50,545 nucleotides of DNA from Clostridia bacterium (GTDB lineage: Bacteria; Bacillota; Clostridia; Oscillospirales; Acutalibacteraceae): positions 1-50,545 of the forward strand of contig JAFRQM010000020.1 of NCBI GenBank assembly GCA_017428625.1, written 5' to 3'. A program made the translations under genes and the position numbers. Below, one piece after another: positions 16,652 to 25,596 of the stretch. The notes under the pieces were generated by a model that searched no databases, had not been told where the DNA came from, and saw only the letters and a program-made list of their open reading frames with translations. How positions within the stretch are numbered: the first letter of the stretch is position 1; the number at the start of each line of letters is the position of its first letter.

Positions 16652-17710
16652 TTAAAGGTTGCGCGCGATTTCAGCCATACGGGGAACGGCGTATTCAAAA
16701 AATCCGAAATATGCGTCGCAGTATTTATTGTGTGAAAAGCCGTTTATTCTGTCGCGTTTGCATCCGCCGCGGCAGAGATTATAGTATTTGCAGCTTTTGC
16801 AGTTTTTGTGAATAAGATAAGATTCCTCAATGAAAGCGCGGTGCTTTTCGTGTAAGCTGAAGGGGTCGTTATCAAAAACGGAGCCGAGCCTTGACTCATT
16901 GCGGCAGAAAAAATCACAGGGATAAATGCCGCCGTCCGCTTCAATTACAAAATAATGCCCGCAGGTGCCGCACATAGCGCAGTTTTCGGGCTGCCTGCCA
17001 AGCAGGATGTTTATATAATTGTCGATATGCCTTATTGAAATATAGTTGCCGTTTATGAAGTCGTCATACCAGAGGTCGAAGGATTTTTTGAGAAAAAACT
17101 CATATTTTTCACGGGAGAGGGAGATGCCGCAGCCCTCATCAACATAAGGGATGAACTGAAGAAAGCCGAATTTATGTTTTTTGAAATAATTGAAGGTGCT
17201 TTCAATATCCGCCGCGTTTTCATCGTCGATTACGGAGAGGATGTTGAAATCGACCCCGTGTTTTTTAAGAATAGACAGGGAGTTCAGCACCAGCGGAACA
17301 ACGCCGCCGCCGTTTTTGTCAAGACGGTAACGGTCGTTTGTTTTTTTGCCGCCGTCAAGCGACACGCCGAGCAGGAAGGAGTTTTTCTTAAAAAAACGGG
17401 CAAAAGAATCGTCAACAAGCAGACCGTTTGTTTGCATGGAATATGAAACGGGGACGGGAATTTCCGCCTTGATTTTTTCGGTGAAGCGCTCAAAAAAATC
17501 GAGTCCCGCAAGTGTGGGCTCGCCGCCCTGAAACATAACCGAAAGGGAGGAGGGCGAAAACTCCTTTACGCGCTGAATCAGGGCGTCGGAGGTGCTTTCG
17601 CTCATTATTCTGTTTTCTCTGCCCTCGCTCGCCGAGCGGTAAAAACAGTAGCGGCAGTTCATATTGCAAAGACCCGCGGCGGGTTTTACAAGCAAAACAA
17701 GATTTTTCAT
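16652..17710 (-). CDS. Radical-SAM anaerobic sulfatase-maturating enzyme
   Basis: The radical-SAM cluster motif CxxxCxxC is at C15, C19 and C22. GGEPTLAGLDFF (SAM binding) follows. A SPASM-type C-terminus carries cysteines for two extra Fe-S clusters (CAMCGTC region, then CKSCKYYNLCRGGCKRD). At 352 residues it fits anSME, which oxidises the active-site Cys or Ser of a sulfatase to formylglycine without oxygen. It is divergent from a Cys-type sulfatase gene starting 79 bp away, its evident client. The promoters of the two genes overlap. Confidence 0.92.
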   Translation of the reverse strand: MKNLVLLVKPAAGLCNMNCRYCFYRSASEGRENRIMSESTSDALIQRVKEFSPSSLSVMFQGGEPTLAGLDFFERFTEKIKAEIPVPVSYSMQTNGLLVDDSFARFFKKNSFLLGVSLDGGKKTNDRYRLDKNGGGVVPLVLNSLSILKKHGVDFNILSVIDDENAADIESTFNYFKKHKFGFLQFIPYVDEGCGISLSREKYEFFLKKSFDLWYDDFINGNYISIRHIDNYINILLGRQPENCAMCGTCGHYFVIEADGGIYPCDFFCRNESRLGSVFDNDPFSLHEKHRAFIEESYLIHKNCKSCKYYNLCRGGCKRDRINGFSHNKYCDAYFGFFEYAVPRMAEIARNL

Positions 17711-17724
17711 AATTCCGTTTCCCG

Positions 17725-17752
17725 TTGACTTTATTTATGTTGATAGTATAAT
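17725..17752 (+). promoter_or_regulatory. Promoter of the sulfatase-MFS operon
   Basis: TTGACT (17725-17730), 16-bp spacer, TATAAT (17747-17752). Minus-strand promoter elements for the maturase must overlap it (TATACT and TTGCAA are present on that strand), so the two units may be co-regulated. Confidence 0.7.
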
Positions 17753-17788
17753 AAAAGAAAAATAATTGCAAGAAAAAGGGTGATTATT

Positions 17789-19117
17789 TTGCCGAAACCC
17801 AATGTGATTATAATTATGACAGACGACCAGGGCTACGCCGATCTGGGCTGTATGGGCTCGGATGACCTGAAAACGCCGAACATTGACGCTTTGGCGGAAA
17901 AAGGCGTTATGTTCACTTCAATGTATGCGGCATCGCCTGTCTGCTCGCCGTCAAGGGCGGCTCTTCTTACTGGAAGATACCCGGCAAACGCCGGGGTGCG
18001 CGCCATACTCGCGGGGCACAGGAGAGCGAGCGGACTTACGCCCGCGGTGCCGACATTGGCGACGGCGCTTAAAAAACTCGGTTACAAAACGGGCATTTCG
18101 GGCAAATGGCACCTCGGCCTTAAAGAGGAGTGCCGCCCGAACGTAAACGGTTTTGACGAATTCAGCGGATTTCTCGCCGGGTGCCTTGACTATTATTCGC
18201 ACATTTTTTATTACGGAATGTCTGACGGCGGCTGCAACCCGACGCACGATTTGTGGGAGAATGACAGGGAAGTTTACGCAAACGGCGAATATCTGACGGA
18301 AAGAATCACGCGCAAAAGCGTTGATTTTATTAAAAGGCATAAAGACGAGCCGTTTTTTCTTTATGTTGCATACAACGCCCCTCACTACCCGATGCACGCG
18401 CCCGAAAAATACCTTGACCGCTTCCCCGACCTTGCGTGGGACAGACGCATTATGGCGGCTATGCTCAGCGCGGTTGACGACGGTGTGGGTGAAATAACGC
18501 GGACACTTGAAGAACTGGGACTTTCGGAGAACACGATTATATATTATCAGAGCGACAACGGTCCCTCGCGTGAGAGCAGGAATTGGCTTGACGGCACGCA
18601 GAATTTTTATTACGGCAGTTCGGCGGGAGCCTTTACGGGGCACAAATTCAGCCTTTTTGAAGGCGGAATAAGGGTGCCGGCGATAATCAGTATGGGGAAT
18701 GTTTTCGCTCACAGAATTTCGGACGCTCCGCACATAGCGGTTGACATTTTTCCGACAGTTCTCGAAGCGTGCGGAGGAAACCCCGCCGACTATGAACTTG
18801 ACGGTGAGAGCATACTCGCAACGCTGAAAGGCGCACGGGAGAAAACACACGACTTGCTTTTCTGGGAGATGGAGGGGCAGACTGCCGTGAGAAAAGGCGA
18901 CTACAAGCTTGTGCTCAACGGCAGGGTTGTTGAGAGCGCGGAGCCGAGGGCGGAAGTTTTTTTATCCGATCTGAGTGTTGACCCCGGAGAAAAGATCAAT
19001 CTGGCGGACGAACTTCCCGGCGTTTGCGAAGAACTCAAGGACGCCGCGACAAAGTGGCGCAAAAAAATAGAGGAAACATGGGAGCGTGATTTTGCGGGGA
19101 ATTACGCCCTGACATAA
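17789..19117 (+). CDS. Cytoplasmic Cys-type sulfatase
   Basis: The formylglycine signature CSPSRAALLTGR is present with the modified cysteine at about residue 52. Metal-binding aspartates are near the start (MTDDQGYADLG), and GKWHLG and DNGPSRE supply further active-site residues. There is no signal peptide, so it should act on an imported sulfate ester. The gene is divergent from the maturase that would activate it and lies 4 bp before an MFS transporter gene. I chose the TTG at 17789, with AAGGGTGA 5 nt upstream; a GTG at 17780 has no space for an RBS. Substrate unknown; a sulfated sugar is plausible. Confidence 0.92.
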   Translation: MPKPNVIIIMTDDQGYADLGCMGSDDLKTPNIDALAEKGVMFTSMYAASPVCSPSRAALLTGRYPANAGVRAILAGHRRASGLTPAVPTLATALKKLGYKTGISGKWHLGLKEECRPNVNGFDEFSGFLAGCLDYYSHIFYYGMSDGGCNPTHDLWENDREVYANGEYLTERITRKSVDFIKRHKDEPFFLYVAYNAPHYPMHAPEKYLDRFPDLAWDRRIMAAMLSAVDDGVGEITRTLEELGLSENTIIYYQSDNGPSRESRNWLDGTQNFYYGSSAGAFTGHKFSLFEGGIRVPAIISMGNVFAHRISDAPHIAVDIFPTVLEACGGNPADYELDGESILATLKGAREKTHDLLFWEMEGQTAVRKGDYKLVLNGRVVESAEPRAEVFLSDLSVDPGEKINLADELPGVCEELKDAATKWRKKIEETWERDFAGNYALT

Positions 19118-19121
19118 AGTA

Positions 19122-20315
19122 ATGAACATAAAGACAGACTATAATCACACTGTTTACGCAAGTTACATAGGATATATAACACAGGCGGTTGTGAACAACT
19201 TTGCGCCTTTGCTTTTTCTGACCTTCTCACGGCAGTTCGGGCTGTCGCTTGACAAAATCACGCTGATAACATCAATAAATTTTGCCGTTCAGCTGGCTGT
19301 TGACCTGATATCGGCGAAGTTTATTGACAAAATCGGTTACAGGGTGTCTGTTGTTCTCGCGCACATTCTTTCGTCGCTCGGCCTTGCGGGGCTTGCGGTT
19401 CTGCCCGGTATGATGAAAAACAGTTATGCGGGAATACTCGCGAGCGTTGTGCTTTACGCCGTGGGCGGAGGACTGCTTGAGGTTATGATAAGCCCCATTG
19501 TGGAGGCGTGCCCGACGCAGAAAAAAGAGGCGGCAATGAGCCTGCTTCACTCGTTCTACTGCTGGGGGCATGTCGGCGTGGTTCTTGTTTCGGCGCTGTT
19601 TTTCAGGGTGTGCGGCATTGAACACTGGCGCATACTCGCGGCGCTGTGGGCGGTTATTCCGCTGGTTAATGTGTTTTATTTTTCGCAGGTTCCGCTTTAC
19701 TCAATTACGCAGGACAGGGAGCCGATATCCTTAGGAAAACTGTTCGGCAACAGGATGTTCCGCCTGTTTATGGTGCTTATGGTATGCGCGGGGGCGTCGG
19801 AGCAGGCGATGAGCCAATGGGCTTCCGCCTTTGCGGAGGCGGCGCTCGGTGTGCCGAAAACGGCCGGCGACCTTGCGGGACCATGCACATTCGCCGCGCT
19901 TATGGGAACGGCGAGACTGCTTTACGGAAAGTTCGGCGAAAAACTCGCGTTAAAAAAAGCAATGACGCTGTGCGCCGTGCTGTGTGTGGGAGCATACCTT
20001 ACGGCGACACTCACAAAGAGCCCTGCCGCGGGGTTTGTCGGCTGCGGTATATGCGGTTTTTCGGTGGGAATTTTCTGGCCCGGCACATTCAGCCTTGCCG
20101 CATCCGAAATAAAGGGAGCGGGAACGGCGATGTTTGCCTTTATGGCGCTCGCGGGCGACGCGGGCTGCTCGGCGGGACCCGCGCTTGTAGGCCTTGTTTC
20201 GGGAGCGGCGGGAGATAATCTTAAAACGGGGCTGCTTGCCGCCGTTGTTTTTCCGCTGATTATTCTGGTGGGCTCGCTGTGCCTGAAGAAGGACGGGAAT
20301 GATAATATTCAGTGA
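19122..20315 (+). CDS. MFS transporter, probable importer for the sulfatase substrate
   Basis: The 397 residues have twelve predicted TM helices of the major facilitator superfamily, with the inter-helix motif DLISAKFIDKIGYR (about 61-74). It begins 4 bp after the sulfatase stop, so the two are translationally linked. Sugar or glycoside uptake is an inference from this neighbour: a cytoplasmic sulfatase needs its substrate brought in. No close match to a named sugar permease was recognised. Confidence 0.88.
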   Translation: MNIKTDYNHTVYASYIGYITQAVVNNFAPLLFLTFSRQFGLSLDKITLITSINFAVQLAVDLISAKFIDKIGYRVSVVLAHILSSLGLAGLAVLPGMMKNSYAGILASVVLYAVGGGLLEVMISPIVEACPTQKKEAAMSLLHSFYCWGHVGVVLVSALFFRVCGIEHWRILAALWAVIPLVNVFYFSQVPLYSITQDREPISLGKLFGNRMFRLFMVLMVCAGASEQAMSQWASAFAEAALGVPKTAGDLAGPCTFAALMGTARLLYGKFGEKLALKKAMTLCAVLCVGAYLTATLTKSPAAGFVGCGICGFSVGIFWPGTFSLAASEIKGAGTAMFAFMALAGDAGCSAGPALVGLVSGAAGDNLKTGLLAAVVFPLIILVGSLCLKKDGNDNIQ

Positions 20316-20349
20316 ATAAAACGGCGGGATGTTTTGGAAGTTGGATGAC

Positions 20350-20434
20350 GGCACGCATATATGCGTGCCCTACGTTTTTAATTTATAATTCATTTAATTC
20401 CTGACGCCTGCTTCCTGACTCCTGCCTTCTGACT
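20350..20434 (-). repeat. Composite intergenic repeat, family A (copy 1)
   Basis: A perfect 20-bp palindrome (20350-20369, GGCACGCATA and its complement) precedes an AT-rich spacer and a stretch of short repeats (20401-20434). On the minus strand that stretch reads GAGTCAGAAGGCAGGAGTCA. The same three parts recur in plus orientation at 46345-46444. The rest of the 240-bp gap holds only a small GGGCGG/CCGCCC hairpin and the terminator at 20514. Confidence 0.7.
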
Positions 20435-20513
20435 CATAAATATTAAAGCGGGCGGTTGATTCCGCCCTGCGGTGTTGTGTTGTTTCGGGTTTTATCATCA
20501 AAATAACAAAAGC

Positions 20514-20548
20514 GGCGGGATGACCTTGGTCATCCCGCCCGTTTTTTT
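20514..20548. terminator. Terminator downstream of the LRR_5 gene
   Basis: Perfect 12-bp stem GGCGGGATGACC/GGTCATCCCGCC with T-tracts on both strands. Its arms nearly match those of the terminator at 22270-22293. Confidence 0.85.
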
Positions 20549-20555
20549 ATGTTTA

Positions 20556-22043
20556 TTAATAATCTTTAGGTCTTCCGCAGTCGTTGCATTTGCGGGTGAG
20601 GAAGCCTGTGAACTCGCCGCCGCAGTGACGGCACAGACCCTTTTGCTGAAGGTTGATATCGAGGAACGGTGTGCCTGCGAAAATATCCATCATTTTGATA
20701 ATGTTCATATTTTCAACGCCTTCGACGCTTCTGAGTTTCTGGCAGCCCTTGAAGGCGTCGGTGCCGATGATTTTGACGCTCTTGGGGATTTTAACTTCAA
20801 CAAGTCTTATACAGTCCTCAAACGCATTGTCGCCGATACGGGCAATGCCCTCGGGAATCTCGATGTTTTTGAGCTTTGTGAAGCCTTTGAACGCACCGTC
20901 GGAAATACGCACGGAGCAGGGAGGAATGCTGACCCTTTTGAGCGCCGTGCAGCCGTCAAACACGCGGATACCCATATTTTGAACCGTGTCGGGAACATCG
21001 GCGTATTTAAGATGCGTGCAGCCGAGGAAAGCGCGCGCGCCGATGGTTTCAACACTGTCGGGAACGGTGATGCCCGTAAGGCCCGAGCAGTTGCAGAACG
21101 CTCTGCTGCCGATTGTTTTGACACTGTCGGGTATTTCGATTTTTTCAAGGCATACGCAACCTTCAAACGCGCTCTCGCCGATGACTTCAACGCTGTTCGG
21201 AATGGTAACATTTGAAAGCGATACGAAATCTTTGAACGCGAGTTCCGAAATTTCGGTAAGGCTTGAAGGCAGTTCGAGAGAGGTTAAGGATTTGCAGTTT
21301 TCGAAAAGCCTCTGACCGAGCTGTTTTACGCCGGCGGGGAAAACGATTTCCTTAATCGATTTGCAGTCTTTGAAAGCGCAGTCGCCGATTGAAATGAGGT
21401 TGGCGGGAAGTCTGATATCTTCAAGACTTTTACAGTTCTCAAAGATGTATTCGCCCATACGGTTAACGCTGTCGGGAATGTTTATTTCGGTGAGCGCGGT
21501 GCAGTTAAGGAAGGCTCTTTCGGCGATGGATGTAACCCTGCCTTTAATGGTGACCTTCTTTAAATTTGTGCAGCTTGAGAACGCGCAGTAGCCGATTTTG
21601 GTGACTGATTCGGGAACGATTATTTCGGTGACATTGTCGTTGCCGGAGAATGCGCAGTAACCGATGCTTTTGACATTGTCGGGTATTTCAACAATGAGCT
21701 CGTCGCCCGCGTATTTTTCAAGAGTGTCTTCATCAACAACAAAGTCGGTGTGCTTGTGGTAAATTACTCTGTTGCGTGTGTTGGGCTCATAGGAGCCGGT
21801 CTGCTCCCAGCGGCTCTTTTCTTCAACATCGATGTTTGTTTTAATAGAAGGCGCTTCATCGTCTTTGCCTGCCTTGGGAGGCTTTTCAGCCGCCGGAGCG
21901 GGAGCGCCGCCGACATAACTGTTGATTATGGCGTCTTTGACAATGAAGGGTTTACCGCAGGACTCGCAAATGGTCGCGTCTTTTGCGGAATCTATACTGA
22001 GTGAAGCGCCGCAGATAGGACAGTTGAGCGGAATGAGTGGCAT
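20556..22043 (-). CDS. Intracellular BspA-like LRR_5 protein with zinc ribbons at both ends
   Basis: About 14 leucine-rich LRR_5 (Treponema pallidum/BspA-type) repeats of about 23 residues fill residues 95-450, with the pattern IGxxAFxxCxxLxxIxIPDSV. An N-terminal zinc ribbon (CPIC...CESC, C8/C11/C26/C29) and a C-terminal ribbon (CRHC...CNDC) flank them. There is no signal peptide or membrane segment, unlike typical surface BspA proteins, so it is probably cytoplasmic and binds protein or nucleic acid. The ATG at 22043 follows GGGGGA by 8 nt. The promoter at 22078-22106 would make the ATG at 22067 almost leaderless. Own promoter and terminator. Confidence 0.88.
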   Translation of the reverse strand: MPLIPLNCPICGASLSIDSAKDATICESCGKPFIVKDAIINSYVGGAPAPAAEKPPKAGKDDEAPSIKTNIDVEEKSRWEQTGSYEPNTRNRVIYHKHTDFVVDEDTLEKYAGDELIVEIPDNVKSIGYCAFSGNDNVTEIIVPESVTKIGYCAFSSCTNLKKVTIKGRVTSIAERAFLNCTALTEINIPDSVNRMGEYIFENCKSLEDIRLPANLISIGDCAFKDCKSIKEIVFPAGVKQLGQRLFENCKSLTSLELPSSLTEISELAFKDFVSLSNVTIPNSVEVIGESAFEGCVCLEKIEIPDSVKTIGSRAFCNCSGLTGITVPDSVETIGARAFLGCTHLKYADVPDTVQNMGIRVFDGCTALKRVSIPPCSVRISDGAFKGFTKLKNIEIPEGIARIGDNAFEDCIRLVEVKIPKSVKIIGTDAFKGCQKLRSVEGVENMNIIKMMDIFAGTPFLDINLQQKGLCRHCGGEFTGFLTRKCNDCGRPKDY

Positions 22044-22077
22044 ATCATAATCCCCCATAATAATCATGATGTTAGTT

Positions 22078-22106
22078 ATTATATATTACTGCTTAAAATT
22101 TTGCAA
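22078..22106 (-). promoter_or_regulatory. Promoter of the LRR_5 gene
   Basis: Minus strand: TTGCAA (22101-22106), 17-bp spacer, TATAAT (22078-22083). Confidence 0.75.
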
Positions 22107-22269
22107 GCAATAAAAACTCCAAATATGATTTTGTAATATTGTGCATTTCCACAAAGCGAAGGACTTTTATTTGTAAAATTATTACAGACGGCGCGGAGCA
22201 CGTAAGGTTTTGGGAAAGCGCTCCCGATGCAGCCAGCCGACTGTTAATTGCCTGTTCTGAAAACAAAAC

Positions 22270-22293
22270 AGGCGGGATGATTTCATCCCGCCT
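22270..22293 (-). terminator. Terminator after the Cys-rich small protein gene
   Basis: Perfect 11-bp stem AGGCGGGATGA/TCATCCCGCCT, followed by TTTT on the minus strand. Confidence 0.85.
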
Positions 22294-22298
22294 GTAAA

Positions 22299-22490
22299 TC
22301 AATTCTGTTTACGGACTATTGTATATTCATCGCCGGGGCGGTAGTAGGGGCAGGAGCCCATGCTGCCGCGGATGAAGTTTTCCATCTCATCGCTGTCGAG
22401 GTCGCACACGCAGGTGTAGCACTCATACTCGTCGTCATACTCGAAGTTCATACATTCCTCGCAGCGGCCGTTCACGCTTTTCTTCGCCAT
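22299..22490 (-). CDS. Small Cys-rich protein (DUF6472-like)
   Basis: The 63 residues contain six cysteines (10, 13, 24, 27, 29, 47) in CxxC-type spacing, among acidic and tyrosine-rich segments (NFEYDDEYECYTC, SCPYYRPGDEY). The pattern suits a small zinc-binding protein. It resembles a conserved clostridial family of unknown function that I associate with DUF6472; that assignment is from memory. Its start is 2 bp from the stop of the ABC fusion gene upstream, so it is co-transcribed with it. Confidence 0.75.
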   Translation of the reverse strand: MAKKSVNGRCEECMNFEYDDEYECYTCVCDLDSDEMENFIRGSMGSCPYYRPGDEYTIVRKQN

Positions 22491-22491
22491 A

Positions 22492-25400
22492 TTACTCGGT
22501 TCTGAGGGCTTCGACAGGGTCTTTTCTCGCCGCCATTTTGGAGGGTATGAGACCGGCTATGAAACTGAGGAAAACGCTGATGATAATCAGTATGACAGCG
22601 CCCGCAACGGGAAGGTTTGCCGCCGCGCCGAGTGTGGTGAGATATTTCAGCAGAAGGTTTATCGGGATTATGCACAGCAGGGTTATGCCGATGCCGAACA
22701 CACCCGAAACAAAGCCTATGGTGACGGACTCCGCGTTGAATACCATTGAAATGTCATGCTTGGAAGCGCCGATTGAGCGGAGAATACCGATTTCTTTTGT
22801 TCTTTCAAGAACGGAAATATAGGTGATGATGCCTATCATTATGGATGAAACGAAGAGAGAAATCGCCACGAAGCAGATAAGAACATAAGAGACGATTTTG
22901 ACAATTTTGGTGACGGATGAAAGAATCAGACCGATGTAGTCGGTATAGACTATGACATCATTTTCTCTGCCTTCATCCTGTGCTTTTTTGTTGTAATTGT
23001 CGATTATTTTTGTGATTTCGTCTTTTGCCTCAAAGTCGGTGGGGTAAATGTTGATTGAGAGTGGTGTTTCGATGTCGGCAACGCCGAGCATTGAGAGAGC
23101 CTCTTTGTAACTTTTGGCGAGCGGCTCGGGTTCGGGCTCGGGTTCCGGTTCGGGTTCCGGTTCAGCCTCTTCGGGAACATCATCCGGTTCATCTTCTGCG
23201 GGTTCTTCGCCGCCGGTGGGAACATAGCCCGATTTGATAATCTGCTCAAGCATTGAAAGTTTTTGCTGTTTTGTCATCATACGCAGGTAACCGTATGCCT
23301 GTTCGCCCGATATTGTGCCGTAACCGGGAATCTGCTGACCGGCGAGGAGTTTGTCAAGGTCGGCAATGAGAGTTTTTCTCTCGGACGATGAGAGGGTGTT
23401 TTTCAACATAAGACCGACAATCTCATACATAAGGTCGCGCTCTTCGCCCGTAAAGTTCGCGTCAATATAGGCGTAAATTTCGCTTTCGCTCATAGCCGTA
23501 GGCTTTGAGAACGGGAGGAGGTCGCCGACTTCATCAAGAGGAGCGACTTTGGGTGTTTCAAAAACATCAGCCGATGTTGTTTTGGTTTTTGCGGTTGAGG
23601 TTTCTTTTGCCGCTGTTTCGTCTTCTTTTTTATCCGCGGCTTTTTTATCCGCGGCTTTCGCGTTTTCCGTCGGCTCTTCTTCCGCCGGGAAGGGAAGACC
23701 CGTGAAAACATCCGTTTCGGGTTCTGCCATCTGCTTTTTGACAAGCTCGCATTTTCTTGTTTGCTCAATTACATATTCGGGCAGGGTTGAGAGGTAGCCT
23801 ATGGAGCCGCCTACCATTGTGGAAACGGAGCCTTCGGCGGGGCGCAGAATGCCGACTATTCTGATTTCGGTGCCGTTGTTTATGAGGTTTGTGACAAATT
23901 CGGAATCTTCGCTTTTGTCGATATATGACTGTGTTTCTTCATCCCAGCCGTAATAGTCGGGAGCGAGAACGATTTTGAATTTAAGGTTGAGAACCTCGTC
24001 ATATTCAAGAGCGACGCTTTCGGGAACAAACTCTTCGCCGTTCTGCATTGCCATATACATATCAATCATAGCGGACGGGTCTGAAACGCCGAGAGCCTGA
24101 AGGGTAAGTTCGGTAACCTCGTTGTTAGGGTCAACCACAAGCACAACCTCGTCGTAATTCTGCGGCCACTTGCCCGCTATAAGGTCATACTGCGAATGCA
24201 GAAGTTCGTCGTTGTCAATCATCTCTTTCCACATATCATAGTAGGAGAGCATTGACTCGTATGAGGCGCTCGAGGTTATGCTGGAGAGTATGGGCGATTC
24301 GTTGCCGGTAATGCCGAACATACTCTGCATCATTGAAATCATCGGGCTGGGGTTGACTATGTTGGGGCCGTTCTCTGTGTCGGCGGAATAAATATTCATC
24401 GGCGAGGAGTATATATATTGAATGTCGCTTACATACTGCGATATGCCGCTTGACTCGCTTTCAAGGAATTTTTTGAGGGCGGTGAGGTTGTTCTCTTTTA
24501 AGCCGGCGGTGAAAATTTTGGTCATTTCCGCCATGGCGGTGTTGGAATAGACTTTGTCAAGATCATGCTGAATAATGCTTTCGCCGTTTTTGTTTTTGCC
24601 GCCCGTAAATGACGACAGGGCGTTGTTCATATCCATACCGGTTGACTCTATTGTCATAGGGTAGCTTGACAGCGCCTCGCGCTGGATTGACTGAATATAT
24701 ATTTCAACGCCGTTTGAAAGGGCTAAAATAAGCGCTATGCCGATAATGCCGATGCTGCCCGCGAACGAGGTTAAGGCGGTGCGCATCTTTTTGGTGAAAA
24801 GGTTGTTGAGTGAGAGCGAAAGAGCCGTAAAGAACGACATACTGGTTTTTTCGCCCTTTTTGGTTTTTGCCTTTTTGCTTGCGGCTTCTTCAGGCTCCGC
24901 CCTGACTTGTGCCGAAGAGTCGTAGGGGTCGGAATCGCTGACTATTGAGCCGTCAACAAGGCGGACTATTCTTGTGGAATACTGCTGCGCAATTTCGGGG
25001 TTGTGCGTTACCATAATAACAAGACGGTCGGAGGCTATCTCTTTGAGAAGGTCCATAATCTGGACGCTTGTTTCGGAGTCGAGCGCGCCCGTGGGCTCGT
25101 CGGCGAGAAGAATTTCAGGGTCATTTACAAGCGCCCTCGCTATAGCCACGCGCTGCATCTGACCGCCGGACATCTGGTTGGGTTTTTTGCCGAGCTGGTC
25201 GCCGAGACCGACTTTTTCAAGCACCTCTTTGGCGCGCCTGCGTCTCTCCGCTTTTGAAACGCCGGAGAGGGTGAGCGCGAGTTCAACGTTGGAGAGAACG
25301 GTCTGATGGGGTATGAGGTTGTAGCTCTGGAACACGAAACCGATGCTGTGGTTACGGTAGGTGTCCCAGTCGCTGTCTTTGTATTTTTTTGTTGAGACGC

Positions 25401-25596
25401 CCTTGATTTCAAGGTCGCCGTCATCATAACGGTCAAGGCCGCCGATGACATTGAGAAGGGTGGTTTTGCCGCAGCCCGAATGGCCGAGTATTGAGACAAA
25501 CTCGCTGTTGCGGAACTCAATGCTCACGCCTTTGAGCGCTTCGACTTTGGTGTCGCCCGTGACATAAGTCTTTTTGATGTCTGTCAGTTTAAGCAC
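22492..25596 (-). CDS. ABC transporter ATPase-permease fusion, MacB/FtsX type
   Basis: The first 230 or so residues of the 1034 are a LolD/MacB-type ATPase: Walker A GHSGCGKT (38-45), signature MSGGQMQRVAIARAL and Walker B LLADEPTGALD. A TM helix (about 275-297), a very long extracytoplasmic part (about 300-890) and three C-terminal FtsX-type TM helices follow. The extracellular part carries low-complexity stretches: AADKKAADKK at about 650 and an EP-rich repeat (EPEPEPEPEP) at about 820. Such fusions export peptides or antibiotics or drive mechanotransmission. No membrane-fusion partner is nearby. The start is GTG with AAAGGAG 7 nt upstream. Confidence 0.9.
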   Translation of the reverse strand: MLKLTDIKKTYVTGDTKVEALKGVSIEFRNSEFVSILGHSGCGKTTLLNVIGGLDRYDDGDLEIKGVSTKKYKDSDWDTYRNHSIGFVFQSYNLIPHQTVLSNVELALTLSGVSKAERRRRAKEVLEKVGLGDQLGKKPNQMSGGQMQRVAIARALVNDPEILLADEPTGALDSETSVQIMDLLKEIASDRLVIMVTHNPEIAQQYSTRIVRLVDGSIVSDSDPYDSSAQVRAEPEEAASKKAKTKKGEKTSMSFFTALSLSLNNLFTKKMRTALTSFAGSIGIIGIALILALSNGVEIYIQSIQREALSSYPMTIESTGMDMNNALSSFTGGKNKNGESIIQHDLDKVYSNTAMAEMTKIFTAGLKENNLTALKKFLESESSGISQYVSDIQYIYSSPMNIYSADTENGPNIVNPSPMISMMQSMFGITGNESPILSSITSSASYESMLSYYDMWKEMIDNDELLHSQYDLIAGKWPQNYDEVVLVVDPNNEVTELTLQALGVSDPSAMIDMYMAMQNGEEFVPESVALEYDEVLNLKFKIVLAPDYYGWDEETQSYIDKSEDSEFVTNLINNGTEIRIVGILRPAEGSVSTMVGGSIGYLSTLPEYVIEQTRKCELVKKQMAEPETDVFTGLPFPAEEEPTENAKAADKKAADKKEDETAAKETSTAKTKTTSADVFETPKVAPLDEVGDLLPFSKPTAMSESEIYAYIDANFTGEERDLMYEIVGLMLKNTLSSSERKTLIADLDKLLAGQQIPGYGTISGEQAYGYLRMMTKQQKLSMLEQIIKSGYVPTGGEEPAEDEPDDVPEEAEPEPEPEPEPEPEPLAKSYKEALSMLGVADIETPLSINIYPTDFEAKDEITKIIDNYNKKAQDEGRENDVIVYTDYIGLILSSVTKIVKIVSYVLICFVAISLFVSSIMIGIITYISVLERTKEIGILRSIGASKHDISMVFNAESVTIGFVSGVFGIGITLLCIIPINLLLKYLTTLGAAANLPVAGAVILIIISVFLSFIAGLIPSKMAARKDPVEALRTE

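Noticed and set aside
17951..18850. 299-codon minus-strand frame opposite the sulfatase gene
   Set aside because: It lies fully opposite a gene with clear active-site motifs and shows no family signature.
20472..21215. 247-codon plus-strand frame opposite the LRR_5 gene
   Set aside because: Its apparent repeats are the mirror image of the LRR repeats on the coding strand.
22093..22302. 69-codon minus-strand frame between the LRR_5 and Cys-rich genes
   Set aside because: It runs through the terminator at 22270-22293 and the promoter region at 22078-22106 and has no RBS.
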